A DNA stretch of 64,000 nt from Isoetes taiwanensis. Its lineage: Eukaryota > Streptophyta > Lycopodiopsida > Isoetales > Isoetaceae. The position numbers and the translations under genes were made by a program. Each line of letters opens with the position of its first letter. The stretch's first letter is position 1. The stretch is from positions 4,413,660-4,477,659 of the forward strand of contig JAJEKV010000053.1 of the NCBI GenBank assembly GCA_021234155.1, written 5' to 3'. Positions 32,807 to 45,343 of the stretch are shown in pieces. Below the pieces are notes generated by a model. The model did not search any database, had not been told where the DNA came from, and was given only the letters and a program-made list of their open reading frames with translations.

Positions 32807-35760
32807 ATCTATCTATCCTATATGTTAACATCTTTGCAGTTTGTGCTCCTCTTTCTTCTTGATGTCGATTCCCTCTAGCCAACATTGTTCCATCATCCTC
32901 CCATGTTCTCAATAGCCTCCTCGCATTGCCTTTTTTTTTGGATAGTCTTTTTGTTCCTTCCACCAAGGGGAAGTTGGATCCAATTTGGCTATCGTTTACC
33001 TTCAGCTCAACAATGATATATGGTGTTAGGAGTGGTCTTGCATGGAACAATATTTATTGATATGATCAAGTAAGAGAGCCATCAATATGTCTAAATCTTG
33101 ATATTGTTAAAGAGCAAGTTAACAAATAAATTTTGACTTTTTATTTAAAAGCAAAAAGTGTTATTACCAATAAATAGAAGAGACTTTAAGAGTTGATATC
33201 TTCTTGATCACAACTTGGAATTGGGCAATATATACCATGTTGGAAAGTCTTTAAAGTTATGATGCGGCTTAATGACCAATATGAGTTTTGAAGAGAAAAA
33301 AATGCATATTGCATCACCAAGGCAAAAAAGGGTTTAAATTTGAAGAAAATTATTGATTATGGTGATATTTTGTGCTTTCCCCATGGTGACACTTATTGAA
33401 TATTGTTAGACCTTAGGAAGTCTCCTAATTTTGGTGTTGTTTACTTTGTGTGCTACGTGTACGACCAAGGTTAAGCAATTTTTAATGGTTTAGATTTGGA
33501 TGAAAATGTATAAAGGAAAGAGACATGAATGAAAAAACTACCTTTCGTGCCTATTCGACTGTTGCCCTACTTGTGAGCATCTTTAATACGGATCTGGTCC
33601 ATCAATGTTTCTGCATGATGTTTGTTTTTTTGTTTACAGATTATGATGATGATAATTGAGATGGAATAATTTTTTATTTGTGTGTGATTGGTGGTGAAGA
33701 CTCTGTTCAATAATAATATATAGCTATGGTCTGTGTGTTTGGAAGCCACATGGGTTTTCCTGAAAGGAACTTCCTGTAGTCTCTGGGTAATTAACAATAA
33801 CAAAACTGTGATGCATCTGAGATGGAAAGAATGTGAACAAATAAGAAAATTAAAATCTAGAATAAATAAAATCGGGTTTATTGAATCTCTGTGGTATTGC
33901 TGTAACAAGAATGTCATTGGAATAAACAAGATTCAGAGATAAAGAAGATAAAGGGAACTGCTCTCCAATGTATTTGCTCTGTTTACCCCAAACTCTGCAT
34001 ATAAAGGATGAATCTAAATCTTGCTGAGAATTTAATCAGGGTTATTTGCTTGAGCCTTCAAATTCGTCCTCTTTAGTTCTGATATAAAACCATATACAAA
34101 AGTAGCAAAACTTGCAACCCAAATCCTTCTGAGCTAAAAAATCTGGCCTAGGCTTGTTGAATCCATGTCGCTATCAGTGAAGAGGAGTCAGATTGATTCA
34201 TGCAAAGAGGTCGATGCACAACTGCTGTCTACCATGCCGAAATTGGAGGCAGATCTCTGCCCTGGCCGCCTGTACTCCTAAACAGGCTCGATTTTTTGCC
34301 CCTATTTCTTTGTACCTATTATATTCTTGCCTATTCGATTTCTAATGGTAAAACCTAATTAAAATTAAGAGTAAAATTAAATACAAATAATGGAGCATGG
34401 AGTATTTGGAGTTCAAAAATGCAATTACTCTTGGAAAAAGGAATATGAGTATTTCACGTCTGAAACTTTTTTTTGATTATGTTTGAACTAGCAACGTGTG
34501 CCATGGTGCATAGGTCTAAAAAAGGAGATGATTTGATAGAAAATGGCTTTTTTTGGTCATTTTGTAGGTCACTCTAATTTCTTCAAATGCAAAACATATC
34601 CAAGCTGTCATCTAACGAGTTTGTGGATCTGATTTGTTGAATTTTTAACGAGGGGGCTACTTAGTGGTCATCCTATAATTGATGATATCCTTGTGACTAA
34701 AGGCTTTGATTTCCTTAAACTCTATAGGACATATACTCCTCCAACGAGACCTAGGGCCTATGGTAGCTAGATTCAAAGACATTCTTCTTGATGGTTATCG
34801 GGCTTGATTTTTGGATATTACGCTATTCTCCTTGACACTTTCATATCTATAGATCAATTCATATCCTTGGGAAATAGCTATCCATTTTCATCTTGGCGCA
34901 TTTGTGGTAAGAACCGACTAGTGCATTTCTTTGAGATAAACTTTCCACATCCTTTTGGTTAACTACATTTTTTATCATGGTTTGGAATGATATCCCTTGG
35001 CAAAACCTTTCATGCATCTTTGGAACTTTGGAATTAAGAAGCGAAATGAGTGCATATTGATACAAAATAAAGAATTTTAGGAAGGATACTGGTGGTAGTG
35101 ATCAAGGTATCGGGCTTCATATGAATTCTTGTTGCACATACATCAACAAATTTTTGATATTTATGGTGTCCCTCAATGACTTTGGAAGAATTTTGGCTGA
35201 GGATTCCACCTAATAGGATATTTTCAAGACTTAAAGCTTAATTTTTCTCATAGTTATGTTATAGTTTTAAGGTCTACGGGCCTTGTTTCCTCATTATTTC
35301 AAGCTTTTTGGTTATTGTCTTTTTTCATTTATATATTGTCAAGGTATCTCAACCTTGGAAAAATTGTACTGTCTTTATTGAGTAACTAAAAGTCCCTTTC
35401 CTCAAAAAAAGGGTAATGGTCTTGCCTACATTGGATAATACAAAAGAATATGATTTCTACATCAATGACATCCAGAGAACAATATAAAGTTGAAAAACAC
35501 TTTCTTTTTAAATAGAAATATATTATGAAAATGTGCAGAATAGCTCCTCAAGAATCAAACTCAAGCATGGACCTAGAGCTGGAGTATTGCCCCATCCAAG
35601 AAACTTCATCTCGTCAATAACTTCGCCAACGTGATAAAAAGATCATAGTTTTTCCAAATCACATTAGATGTAGTGAGGGGGTTTAAACATCATAGCTTTA
35701 ATATGTGGTATAATTTTATAGGGTTCTAGAATATCTTTCGGATTTTCATATCTTTGATAA
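32807..35760. other. AT-rich stretch without recognised genes
   Basis: Short frames only. The 120-codon minus-strand frame (33567-33929) and the 68-codon one (34859-35065) show no family motif. A line of TTTT/AAAA tracts and stops makes coding use unlikely. Confidence 0.4.
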
Positions 35761-35764
35761 TTTT

Positions 35765-36560
35765 TGATTCTTTTGGGTCATGTTTGTTTTTTGTTTTGTT
35801 TTTGTTTTGGCTGGTGATGTGATAATGAGCCGTAGTATTCAAGTATTCCATTTGTTAGTCCTTAATGCTTGCACTATTTCCAGATTCCACGTGACTCTAT
35901 TTAGTCGCCTACCTTATTTATTGCCAATTATTGCATTGTTTCTTGTGCCACATTCCTTTTTTTTTCCATGGTTTTTTATGGTGGCACCATTACCCCTTTA
36001 CCCTAAAAAATCCATTGGAATTTGTAGGCTTATGGTCTGGTAGAATGGAGGTGATTTGAATCGATGATGATTGGGACCGGTTTCAACTTGTTTACATAGT
36101 TCAACAAGGACCTGGGTTCTTGTTGTGGTGGTTTTTAAGTCGAGCCATGTGGCTTCACAGTTTTGAAGGCATGGATGCGGTGCATCACATCATTTCGGGT
36201 GTTCCTTACCATGGTTAGTCTTGTTGCTGCACTTTTTATTGCAATTTTCATGGATGCATCCATCATATGTTTCACTTAGAGTTGATTTCTTTTTTGGTTT
36301 TCATATATTTTGACTTTCTTGGTCAACGTTTGTTTTCCTTGGCTGGTCCATTTGGTTCCCTCGGGATGTTCTATTTCCTATTTCCATGTGCTACATAACT
36401 CTCATTCTTGTCACCGATCTCATTTGTTTCAATTATTGCATTGTTTCGCATTTCTATTTCTCTCCATGACTTGAGGATAATGGTGCCCATACCCCATTAC
36501 TCTAGGGGTCTATTGAGATTGTTGGCTATGGTCCAGGTGGTGGCAATTTATGCACTTTGT
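35765..36560. repeat. Two diverged copies of a ~510-530 bp unit
   Basis: Both copies contain a GTTTGTTTT...TTGGCTGGT block (35783/36329), an ATTATTGCATTGTTTC word (35928/36431), an ATGGTG-CC--ATTACCCC..TTACCCTA block (35980/36480) and a CTATGGTC end (about 36032/36525). Similarity is patchy, so the duplication is old. It is T-rich; the small hydrophobic frames across it are a by-product. Confidence 0.5.
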
Positions 36561-36599
36561 TGCTTTTGCATTTTTTTCTTGGCCATTTCCCATCATGTT

Positions 36600-38310
36600 T
36601 TGTATTAATCAACGCAAATTGTTTGTCTCTCTTTTTTGAACTAATCGACTTAACCAAGATAGTGAGTTGTGTTTTATGGAGAGTAAGCTATTTCTGATGT
36701 TTTGTATATAGTTGTAGCCCTTGTCCACTATCCCTAGCAATATGGTTCTTGCATTTTCTTTCCTTAGAATCATTTCCTTAGATGTGTGGCGATGAGTTGG
36801 TGGTTGATGTAGTTCATTTCACATAGCTCTTTTAGCTTTATTGTTCAGGCATTCATATACCATAGTTTCATGGTTTTGCCCAATGGGGTTTTGGTCCATT
36901 ACATTACTTTGCGGTTTTTACCACAGTTAGTCCCGACCGTGAGTTGCTTTACATAGTTAAAAGGGTCGGTTCTTAGGATAAAAAATTAGGGTTTTCATTT
37001 TCAACCTATTGTTACCATTTATGATAATTCTTACAATTGATTTAGAGGTTGTACACATTAGTGGTATTTGCTATAGTTATATAGTCCATTTGTTATATAG
37101 TTATTTGGTGGAGCCCATTCCGCGTACATTGGTCTTTGCATGGAACCCTAAGTACGCATGCCCCGCTTCTTTTATTTTGTCTCACATTCTATGGTTCCCA
37201 CTGTGGATATCCATCACTTCCTTTAGTCCCGGTGACCACTTTGGCTACATTTGTCCATAATGAATTACTGCGGAATCCCTTTAGTTTTCCTCTAATAGTA
37301 TTCCCATGTCTTGTTCATCCTAGTGGCTCTTGAAGTCCCGCTTGTGCTCCTCCATTGGCTTCCTCGTGGTTCTTGTTACACAACTCTATTCGTCTCGCTT
37401 GTTCTCTGTCTGACCGATTGCATCTTGGTAGTTGTAATTTGTTCATCTATCCATTCGCATTGATTTGTTCCTCTTACCCTTCCATATTCCGTGGAGGGAT
37501 TGTCCCCTCCCCTCCCCCAACCCACCCAAAAAAAAAAAGTTTTCATTTCTCAAGTACATTCTTTTTCACGTCTAGTTGGTCATTGCGACCCATTGTCTTT
37601 CTTGGCACATGTCTCATATCTTTAGTGTTGGCTACATGTTGGGCCTTTGTGCCTTTGTTCAGTTTAGCCTTGGCTTTTCCTTGGTTTGCTTGGTTCTTGG
37701 TGTCGTTTTTCCCATATTGGTCGGTAGTTCCTCCGATGTTCTTGTCATTCATTCAATTTGGAGTGGTTCATCAAGTTGTTCTCTTGAGCCTCAAGTTAGT
37801 CCCTCGTGGAATCGACGAGTTGCCATATAGTTCCATTTAAGTTCCTTGGATTTGTTGTTCCAAACTTCATAGTTCTCTAGATTGCGTTTCATTCGCCTCA
37901 TGGTCTCTCGTCGCCTTGTTTCAATAGGATATGTTGTTACTATATATGGTATAATGTCAGAAGGAATACGAGTCCTCATTTTTTTCATAGTGTTTCCATT
38001 ATAGTACTCAATCGAGTTTGTTGGTATGTTGATTCTTCCGCCATTTTCATGTCCTCTTTGTTGTGTTCATAGTTTGTTGATTGTTATTTCTTTTCATGTT
38101 TTCAATTGATTTATGCATTCCATCCGCTCCATGGTTTTGGTCTTTCTTATTTGTTAATCGTGATTGGTTTGCATCTTCTTTACAAGTCCCATATCATCAT
38201 GTCCCCATCTAACAATCCCACCATTCTTTGTTGTTTTGCAATTGATGGCATTGTTATTAACTTATATGTTATACGTATTTTTTTCGGGCCTGGGGCTTTA
38301 CCAATTTAGT
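36600..38310. other. T-rich stretch without recognised genes
   Basis: Many hydrophobic open frames (for example 37355-37840 plus) arise from T-rich composition. They look like membrane proteins but lack any family motif and have strongly biased Phe/Leu/Ser content, so I treat them as chance. Confidence 0.45.
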
Positions 38311-38314
38311 TCTC

Positions 38315-38691
38315 GACATAAACTATTACATTACACACTTCAAATTAAATTCCCCAAACCCTTTTGGTTTGGGTGCTTATTCACACGAGGGGTGACCCGC
38401 ATCGAGTCGTTGGATAGGCACATTCACCCTTTATTCTTAATCTACAACCGCATATAAAGTTCTCATTGATGGGTATGAATGTACAAAATTTGCTATAATC
38501 AGATAATAAGATTTACAAAATACTATAAGATTTGAGGTAATATACTACATGGTGTTGATTTCTGCATATGCTTAAACATAATTTTAGGGGCTCTCACGCC
38601 TCAATACGCCACCCCGCGGTGAATAAGCACCCAAACCAAAGGGGGTTTAGGGGAATTTAATTTTGAAGTGTGTAATGTAATGGTTTATGTC
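38315..38691. mobile_element. MITE-like element with ~80 bp terminal inverted repeats
   Basis: The left arm 38315-38396 reads GACATAAAC, TATTACATTACACACTTC, then AAATTAAATTCCCC and TTTGGTTTGGGTGCTTATTC. It is matched in inverted orientation by 38606-38691 (GAATAAGCACCCAAACCAAA ... GTGTGTAATGTAATGGTTTA, TGTC). The 377 bp unit has no coding capacity. No clear target duplication was found by eye. It is a non-autonomous DNA transposon in form. Confidence 0.8.
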
Positions 38692-38716
38692 AGTTGAACC
38701 GCATTTCTCGTGGCAA

Positions 38717-38733
38717 AAAAAAAAAAAAAAATA
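38717..38733. repeat. A17 tract
   Basis: A run of 17 A residues 25 bp beyond the MITE-like element. It could be the tail of a retroposon or simple slippage. No retroposon body is visible before it, because the MITE occupies that position. Confidence 0.6.
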
Positions 38734-39957
38734 CATTATACTAATTAATGTTAATGGTAGTAAGAAATTTTTGGCCCTTTTCAGCCCTAATAAATGCAAA
38801 CATACGTAAAATTTGAGGGCAAAGTAAGATGCCTTAGCCATTAGCCTAATATCTATATATGGACCAAGGATTAAAGAGACAAATTTGTAAATCACTTTGA
38901 CTTCATTCCCTTATAGTTACGTTATAGATACACCTTTAGGCCACTGTGAAGAAAAACTAGTATACCCAAGTTTATGTTTGAGAAATTGGTAAATAAATAC
39001 AATCCAGTATCACCGTGTGAGATAATTCGCAATCATAATATGACCGAAGAAGGTCTGATGAAGTAAGCATATGAAGATAAGTTCGATGGTCATTGCAACT
39101 TGATATCCATTGCAACTTGATATTCAAAGACAAGGGCTCCTTTATCAACTTTATATCCAAAGATAGCATTTTAAGATACAAAAGCATTGTGTAACAGAAA
39201 TACAGAAATACATGTCCTGAAGCCTTGATGCTCATAATGTATGCTCCAAAATGGCATCTGTAAGTTGGCATCTGTAAGTAGATCAAGTAAATACAAGGAA
39301 AGAAAAAATGAATTGACACGGCAAAATTTAAACATACAAAAACGACAGACCAACATAGGAAAACAATTATAGTTAAGGTTCACTAAGTTGAGGGAAGAGC
39401 TTGCCTAGATGCTAGTTAAGGTTCACCGATTTAAAGAGTGGGATCCACAAGTGTCCAATGAAGAGCAAAGATGTCCCAAAGAGGGGAGAATGAGAAGATA
39501 TTATAGCATGTCCCAAGAGAAGAATGAGAAGATATTATAGCACTCCAATGGCAAAAGATCCAATCAATTAGCTCCATGTACCTACTATCCGAAAAATCCT
39601 AATCAATTAACTTATTAATTTTTCCAACCGCCTCAACCTGCCCAAGATCCGAAAGCACTTTTAAAGTTTCTCAAAGATAGTCCAAGAGGACTAAAGTGAA
39701 CTTCCTTATATATTTTCCACTAGTCTATAAGACCATGGCAAGATTGGCCCATGCAGAGTGCAACTATAGCCTTTAGTAGCCACCATCACCGCCAAGAGTA
39801 GTTGTTCTGACTTGCCACCATCATCGCCAATAGTAGTTGTGTTCAAATGTGGCAAATTATTTCATGGTCCATTGTTTCCTGAGGAGTTTCCGCAGGATGT
39901 CGGATGTCAATAAAACATAGGAGCCTTAAGATCAAGTGTAGAAACAAGTTTTAATGC
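38734..39957. other. No recognised gene
   Basis: AT-rich, with small direct repeats such as GAGAATGAGAAGATATTATAGCA duplicated at 39487 and 39522, and CCACCATCA-CGCCAA-AGTAGTTGT duplicated at 39780 and 39817. No coding signal. Confidence 0.4.
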
Positions 39958-40590
39958 AAAGCATCCGCAAAGAAGGAGTTTATAGCTTTGATCCAATTCA
40001 AATACAAAGAAACCAAGTTTTGGGTCTATAAAGTATAAATGTGGAACTATAGGTGTGAAGACATATGAACAACAAGCGTTGTTACCTAAAAAGTCAAGAT
40101 GAGGTGTGAGAGCTCCATACAAGCAGCCATTAATGCCAATGATACAATATAGCCTTCAAGATCTAGCACAAAAATGCCCATAGGCATCTGAAAGAGCATA
40201 AACGGAAGCTTTGGGATATCATCACCTTATCATAGCTCCGGGATCCAATTTCAATACAAAGAATATTTTGGGCCTATAAACCATAAACCGGTAAGTGCCA
40301 AATCAATAGATGCACAAGCCTCTTGTTACCCCGAAGGAAGAATGAGATGCGTGAATTTTTCGGCCAACAATTGCAAGTGCCAATATAGAAATAGCATTGA
40401 AGACCTAGCATTGGGACAGGGTTTATCGAGCTGCAGCATCCGCAAGGAGGCTTTTTTCTCATAGCATATCATTATCTAGCCATAGCCCTAATCCAATTCC
40501 AAAATGGACATATAAAGCATAAACTGAACAAGCGTGTTGTTACTACCTGAGGAAGAACATGGTATAGGAGCTGTTGCAAGCATGACTCTA
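39958..40590. repeat. Three diverged tandem copies of a ~250 bp unit
   Basis: The GATCCAATT(C/T) word followed by AA-ACAAAG...TATAAA-CATAAA recurs at about 39989, 40240 and 40490. Each copy continues to ACAAGC-T-TTGTTAC and a GAAGAA block. AGCATCCGCAA occurs at 39959 and 40435. The copies are clearly diverged. Confidence 0.7.
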
Positions 40591-41540
40591 GCCCGCCTGT
40601 TCCGAAAATCAGCCCCATCGCTACTGTTTAAAAAAGCCGATTACCCTAGTTCCATTCCACGTTCTTCTTCATGGCGACATTTCGGAATTCAGCAATTCAT
40701 AGATGTATTCAGCATCAAAGATTTGATTATAAGCCTTGCCCATGTCTGGCATGAACCACCAGCAAAGCGGAAAACACACATCGGAAACAATTTTTAGAGA
40801 CCCTAAACTCGATGGTTGCATGTCTTTTTTAGCCCTTTAAAAAAAAATTAATACAAAAAACAATATGGTCCACCCTCAACAAATATAGAGAAATTTAATC
40901 ACGATCGTAGGATTTTGCTTCTCATAAAAGATCAGTGGCCAAGAAACGGTGCACTCTATAAATACTGTTTAGTACACATAGATGAATACGGCCACCAAAT
41001 CATAGAAAAACCTTAGTAAAAAGCGTACAAAAACATAAAAAAGACCCCTTGTTATTATGCTATATATTCACCTTAAATGTTCTCACATATGGTCTCTCTC
41101 GACTTCCCTTGTGTTTACCAATCTCATTCAGAAGTTGTTTTATTGTTGGTGCGCCCAGGAGATCCATTGCTTCCCATCTGTTGTTGACAACCTTTTTTTC
41201 GTCGTTCTCTACCGCAATCAATCCAGTTCCAAGTCATTACGTCATCTCACATTTTCTTAGGTACCCTAGTTGATTCCCATGATGGCTTATTCCATCTTTT
41301 CTCGCCGCTAATCACGGGTGTTCTAGCTTGCTTTTCTGCCCCCTTTGAATTTCCCTTTTTGTCTTTTCTTTTCCCAATGCATCACGAAGTTGTTTTTTGG
41401 CAATAAGAGATTTTGTATTGTGTTTGAGCATGACCGGCCAAAGGCGAAAGGCAGTGTATTCTTAGTAGGCTTGACCGCTTCTTTGAACTGTGATTTTTGG
41501 TCAGTAGAATGCTGCGGATCGAGAAACAAGGTGTTTCGTT
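40591..41540. other. No recognised gene
   Basis: An 87-codon plus frame at 40534-40797 begins in the tandem repeat and has ordinary composition but no family motif. The rest is AT-rich with short frames. Confidence 0.35.
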
Positions 41541-42797
41541 GAACAAGGTGCGTGACAATCAAGTCAACAAATACCTGAAGATGTTCCTGATGTAGACTAT
41601 GATGTGAGCAAGAATACTGATTTCGATCTGGACATTCTCAATGATCCCAAGTTCCCTGCCAGAGGGTTTGAGACATTTCAAGTTGATCCCAAGGCCGGGA
41701 CCTCCAGCCATGGTACTGGCACTGGGGAACCTGATCCCACTAAGTGAAGTAAATCCTGTCATGGAACAAATTTGTAAATTGTGTTGATCACATGTACAAT
41801 AATACTTTTGTTTATAAACTCTTCCAAGTCTTGGCTTGGTGTGTCAATTCATGTCTATAAATATACAAATTCTGCTAATATTGTAATCTATTGTAAGCTA
41901 TCACTTTGGGGTCCAGTAATATCCCTTACCACTTGGAATGACAAACCCCTTCAAAAGGCTGCATTGGAACGCCATATTATTTACTTCCATAAGGTGGTCG
42001 CTATGGGTGATACACGTTTGCCCAACCTTGCTTTGTCCGTAGCAATGGGTCCCCAAGGCCTTAAAGCCTACTGGAAGGACAAGCAAGCTCAGTGGTTCTC
42101 ACGTTGGGATGTACAGGCAAACAGATGCGCACATGTACGTACAAAGAAGGATCACAATGCACTAAAGCTATACCTAGATGCTAGTTTCCTTCGCAAGCTC
42201 TAGGATGCAGATGCTCTGACACATGTTAAGATGGCACACTATCAGCAGCAAGTCAATCCTATGCTCACAAGGGGCCCACACCAGTACTTGTGCACCCATT
42301 TGCCCATGAAGAAGCGCAAACTTATAGCTTCCATCCAAGACAAAAAGTGCACATGGCCCCTGTGATTGAGACATGGCGTTGGACTCCGGGAAGCTTTCTG
42401 AGGATAGGTTTTGTGGTCTGTTGCCACAAGGGCTTCATTGAAGATGAATACCATGCCCTTCATATCTTTCCAACATTTGCCCATATCTGAGCGTGGTATG
42501 TTCGGTTAGTTGTGCCTGACCAACCGCTGCATGAGTTATTGAATACAACATCCGTGGGCTTGTTGGGGCCATACCTCCAGGAGGTTATAGATACACGGAC
42601 TCAGTTGTGTCCTCTGGGACAGGACTGAATTGTCCTATACAATTGTACAGTGTACCAATATACTTATTACTGCTAAGGTTTTTCCTCTAAAACCACGGGC
42701 GGTGGGTTTTTAGTCCCGATAGTAAAATACGCCATCGCTTTTTTTGTTTGGGTCCCATTGGTCTCCCGGTGGACTATAAAAATCTATTCTATTCTAT
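41541..42797 (+). pseudogene. LINE-like 3' end: C-terminal region with zinc-knuckle-like motif
   Basis: A plus frame at 41574-41749 (PEDVPDVDYDVSKNTDFDLD) is followed by an open frame at 41901-42203 with RLPNLALSVAMGPQGLKAYW and FLRKL. In other frames come HVKMAHYQQQVNPML, THLPMKKRKLIASI (42297-42338), an ETWRW stretch (about 42368) and VVCCHKGFIEDEYHALHIF (42413-42469) with PTFAHI. A C-x2-C...H...C-like motif before EDEYHAL is what I know from the C-terminal ends of non-LTR retrotransposon polyproteins. The sequence ends in a 3' untranslated stretch with CTATTCTATTC (42782-42797), a microsatellite-type LINE tail. No RT core is visible. Family call moderate. Confidence 0.55.
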
Positions 42798-44102
42798 TTA
42801 TCTCCATTATCTCGCGACTGGCATGTTTTTAATGGCATAAAAAAATGGCACTTCGTGATGCATGATTTCATATAGTAGCGCCATAATAGCACAAAAAATG
42901 GCCATAAGACGTACTCAAAAATAATTCGACCCCAACTAGAATCACGAAATTTGTCATTTTAATGAAATTGTGCTTATAATAGTAGGAGAAAGTATCATGA
43001 TGGTGGTTAAAAGATGTTTCGGTCTTACCATGTATGCACATAATTTTTGAAAGCACTCTGGTGCCCCTGGGATCAGTGCAAAATAAGCAGATATTTTAAC
43101 CTAAAATAGAGACAGAGGCGATATACATATTCTAGGATAAGCAAGGTCGAATTATGGTAGAACAAGAAGTTTCCAAAATCAAGCAAAAATTTTAAGCAAA
43201 CCTAAATCACAAGAATGATATACGCACCTATGACTTCATCAAATGGTTGGGTTATGATACGCCAGAAAGAGATCCTCCATAAAGAGCAAAAAGTGGTTGT
43301 TGTTATCCTCTTATTAATGCCTCCTTCTTCTAGAAGAACGATGGCTTCACAGACATATGAACTGCATAGCTATGAGACCCTTGTGCAACCACTTTGTGAT
43401 TGACCGTACATCGACGGCCATAAACTTAGAGAAAAAAATTAAGGGTCTTATCATGCACCGGCACCAAATTGAATTAGTAAGGATCAGGCCCAAACTCACA
43501 ATAGAGTGTCTTTCAGTTATTGGTTTCTTTGCGACTTTGTCGAGAGAGGTTACAAGAAAAGTCATGATCTAACGGCCTCTAATAAGGTTGTGGAAAAAAA
43601 TAAAAATAAAAAAATAAAATAAAATCTAATGACCAAAAAGATTTGTAGACAACAAACTGGTAAATCAACGATTCAAAATAAGCTAACAAAAATCAACATG
43701 CAAGATCGCACACAATTTATCATCATGAAACCCATTATTCTCGCATTGGACTACTATATGCATTATTGAGAATGACTTCGATGCATCTAGTATACATAGC
43801 TTATTTTTATAGTACATAACTCTAGTGTTACCTTCGTTTTTATAATGTTTGAAGGTTTCCCATTCCTTATCTGTTCTGCCCCCCTTGCATAAACTTTGCC
43901 ATATTTCTCAAAATTCCGTGATCATGGGAATAACTTGCTCAATTTTACGATAAGTTCTAGTGATTGATGGATGATGAGACAATGCATTGCAACTACATTA
44001 TGTTTTCTCCACTTATATACAAATTCAAAGTCATACTCCTTGAGAAATTCTATATATTTGTCTGAAACCAAGATGTGGCTATGTGAAAATGTATTGCAGA
44101 CA
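42798..44102. other. No recognised gene
   Basis: AT-rich. Short frames at 42868-43056 minus and 43215-43572 plus have no family motif. An AAATAAAAATAAAAAAATAAA run is at about 43598-43623. Confidence 0.4.
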
Positions 44103-44905
44103 TGACATATTCAACAAAATTTGGACTTATTCAGATTTAATAGATAGCACTTCAAGAATGCCATTATAAGAATATATGTATTGTTTGATTCTTCTTGATT
44201 GTTATAATTTTTATAAGTTTTAATTATATATGTTTATCTTTCAATTAAAACTATAATGGTTATCAAAGAATAAGCTTGATTTCCAAACTAATTTTTATTT
44301 GAATCTATTTAGAATTAGATATTTCAAGAATATAAAAATTTCAATCTAGTGATTTAACAGATTCAAAATTTAGCAATCAATGAAATCCGATGGTTTGATA
44401 AGTTTATTGACTTAAACTATTATTAGAATTTTACAATCTATAAACTTTTACACTTTTAAAAATACTTTAAGAAAAGGTTTAGATTGAAATTAAATAATGA
44501 TATAAAGTTATTGGTTTAATAATAACTATTGAATAATTTATTATTAATAAAATAAATATATTGACATTTAATCAATAATTATAAACTATTCATTTTTTAT
44601 TAAATATAAACGTAATCATTTAATTAATTTCAATCTAAAACTTTCTTTAAATATTTTGAAAAGAATAGCATTTTAATTATACAGAGTTGTCTTAGATGAT
44701 AATTTAATTCTAAATAGATGAAACCGAGAATTAGTTTAGAAAGCAAATTTAAACCTTAATAAGTATCATATTTTTTTATCTAAAGATAAACGTAACAAAT
44801 TATTAAAATCAATAAGAGCTAAAAATACATATAATATTATTATCATGGCATCCTTGAAGTACATTTATTAGATTTGAATAAGTTCAAATTTTGTTAAATA
44901 TGTCA
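44103..44905. mobile_element. Fold-back (long inverted repeat) element, copy 1
   Basis: Starts TGACATATTCAACAAAATTT and ends with its complement AAATTTTGTTAAATATGTCA. Similarity between the two halves continues inward: CTTCAAGAATGCCAT / ATGGCATCCTTGAAG, GAATCTATTTAGAATTA / TAATTCTAAATAGATGAAA, and near the centre TTTAGATTGAAATTAA / TTAATTTCAATCTAAAA. The entire 803 bp is therefore one imperfect palindrome. It has no coding frame. A second copy lies 440 bp downstream. Confidence 0.85.
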
Positions 44906-45343
44906 TCAATGTTAGACTAACTATTTGCAACTTCGGATTTGTGTTTTCAGCAGCTTGGTGGTGTATGTTCGTAAGCAAGTAATTCATTAGCAGAATTGAA
45001 TTCATTATTAACGAAACTTCACATCGGTTAAATGACTGCTTAATGGAATAGTGAAATAAAACTACTCTAGTTAATTATGTGAACATTATTGACACGTAGT
45101 TTACTAATTGACATGCATGTCGAACCGCCCCTTGAAACCTCGTCTTTTAAAGATTGATTGCGTTTTTTTCTCTGCCGAACAAGAGACATCCAACAAGAAA
45201 TATCGGGCATTTTTCAATCGAACAACAAATTTTTTTTAAGGACGATAATTTATTAGATACATACATGAACTGAACATGAACCTGACAGTGGTGTTTCTTC
45301 AACTGAATAAGAAATTGGTGGTGATTTCCGCTTCTTGCCTTTA
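44906..45343. other. Spacer between the two fold-back copies
   Basis: 438 bp without coding signal. It includes a poly-T/poly-A mixed run at 45229-45240. Confidence 0.4.

Noticed and set aside
37355-37840. 161-codon hydrophobic frame resembling a membrane protein
   Set aside because: Arises from T-rich sequence in which every frame looks hydrophobic; no motif, and similar frames overlap it.
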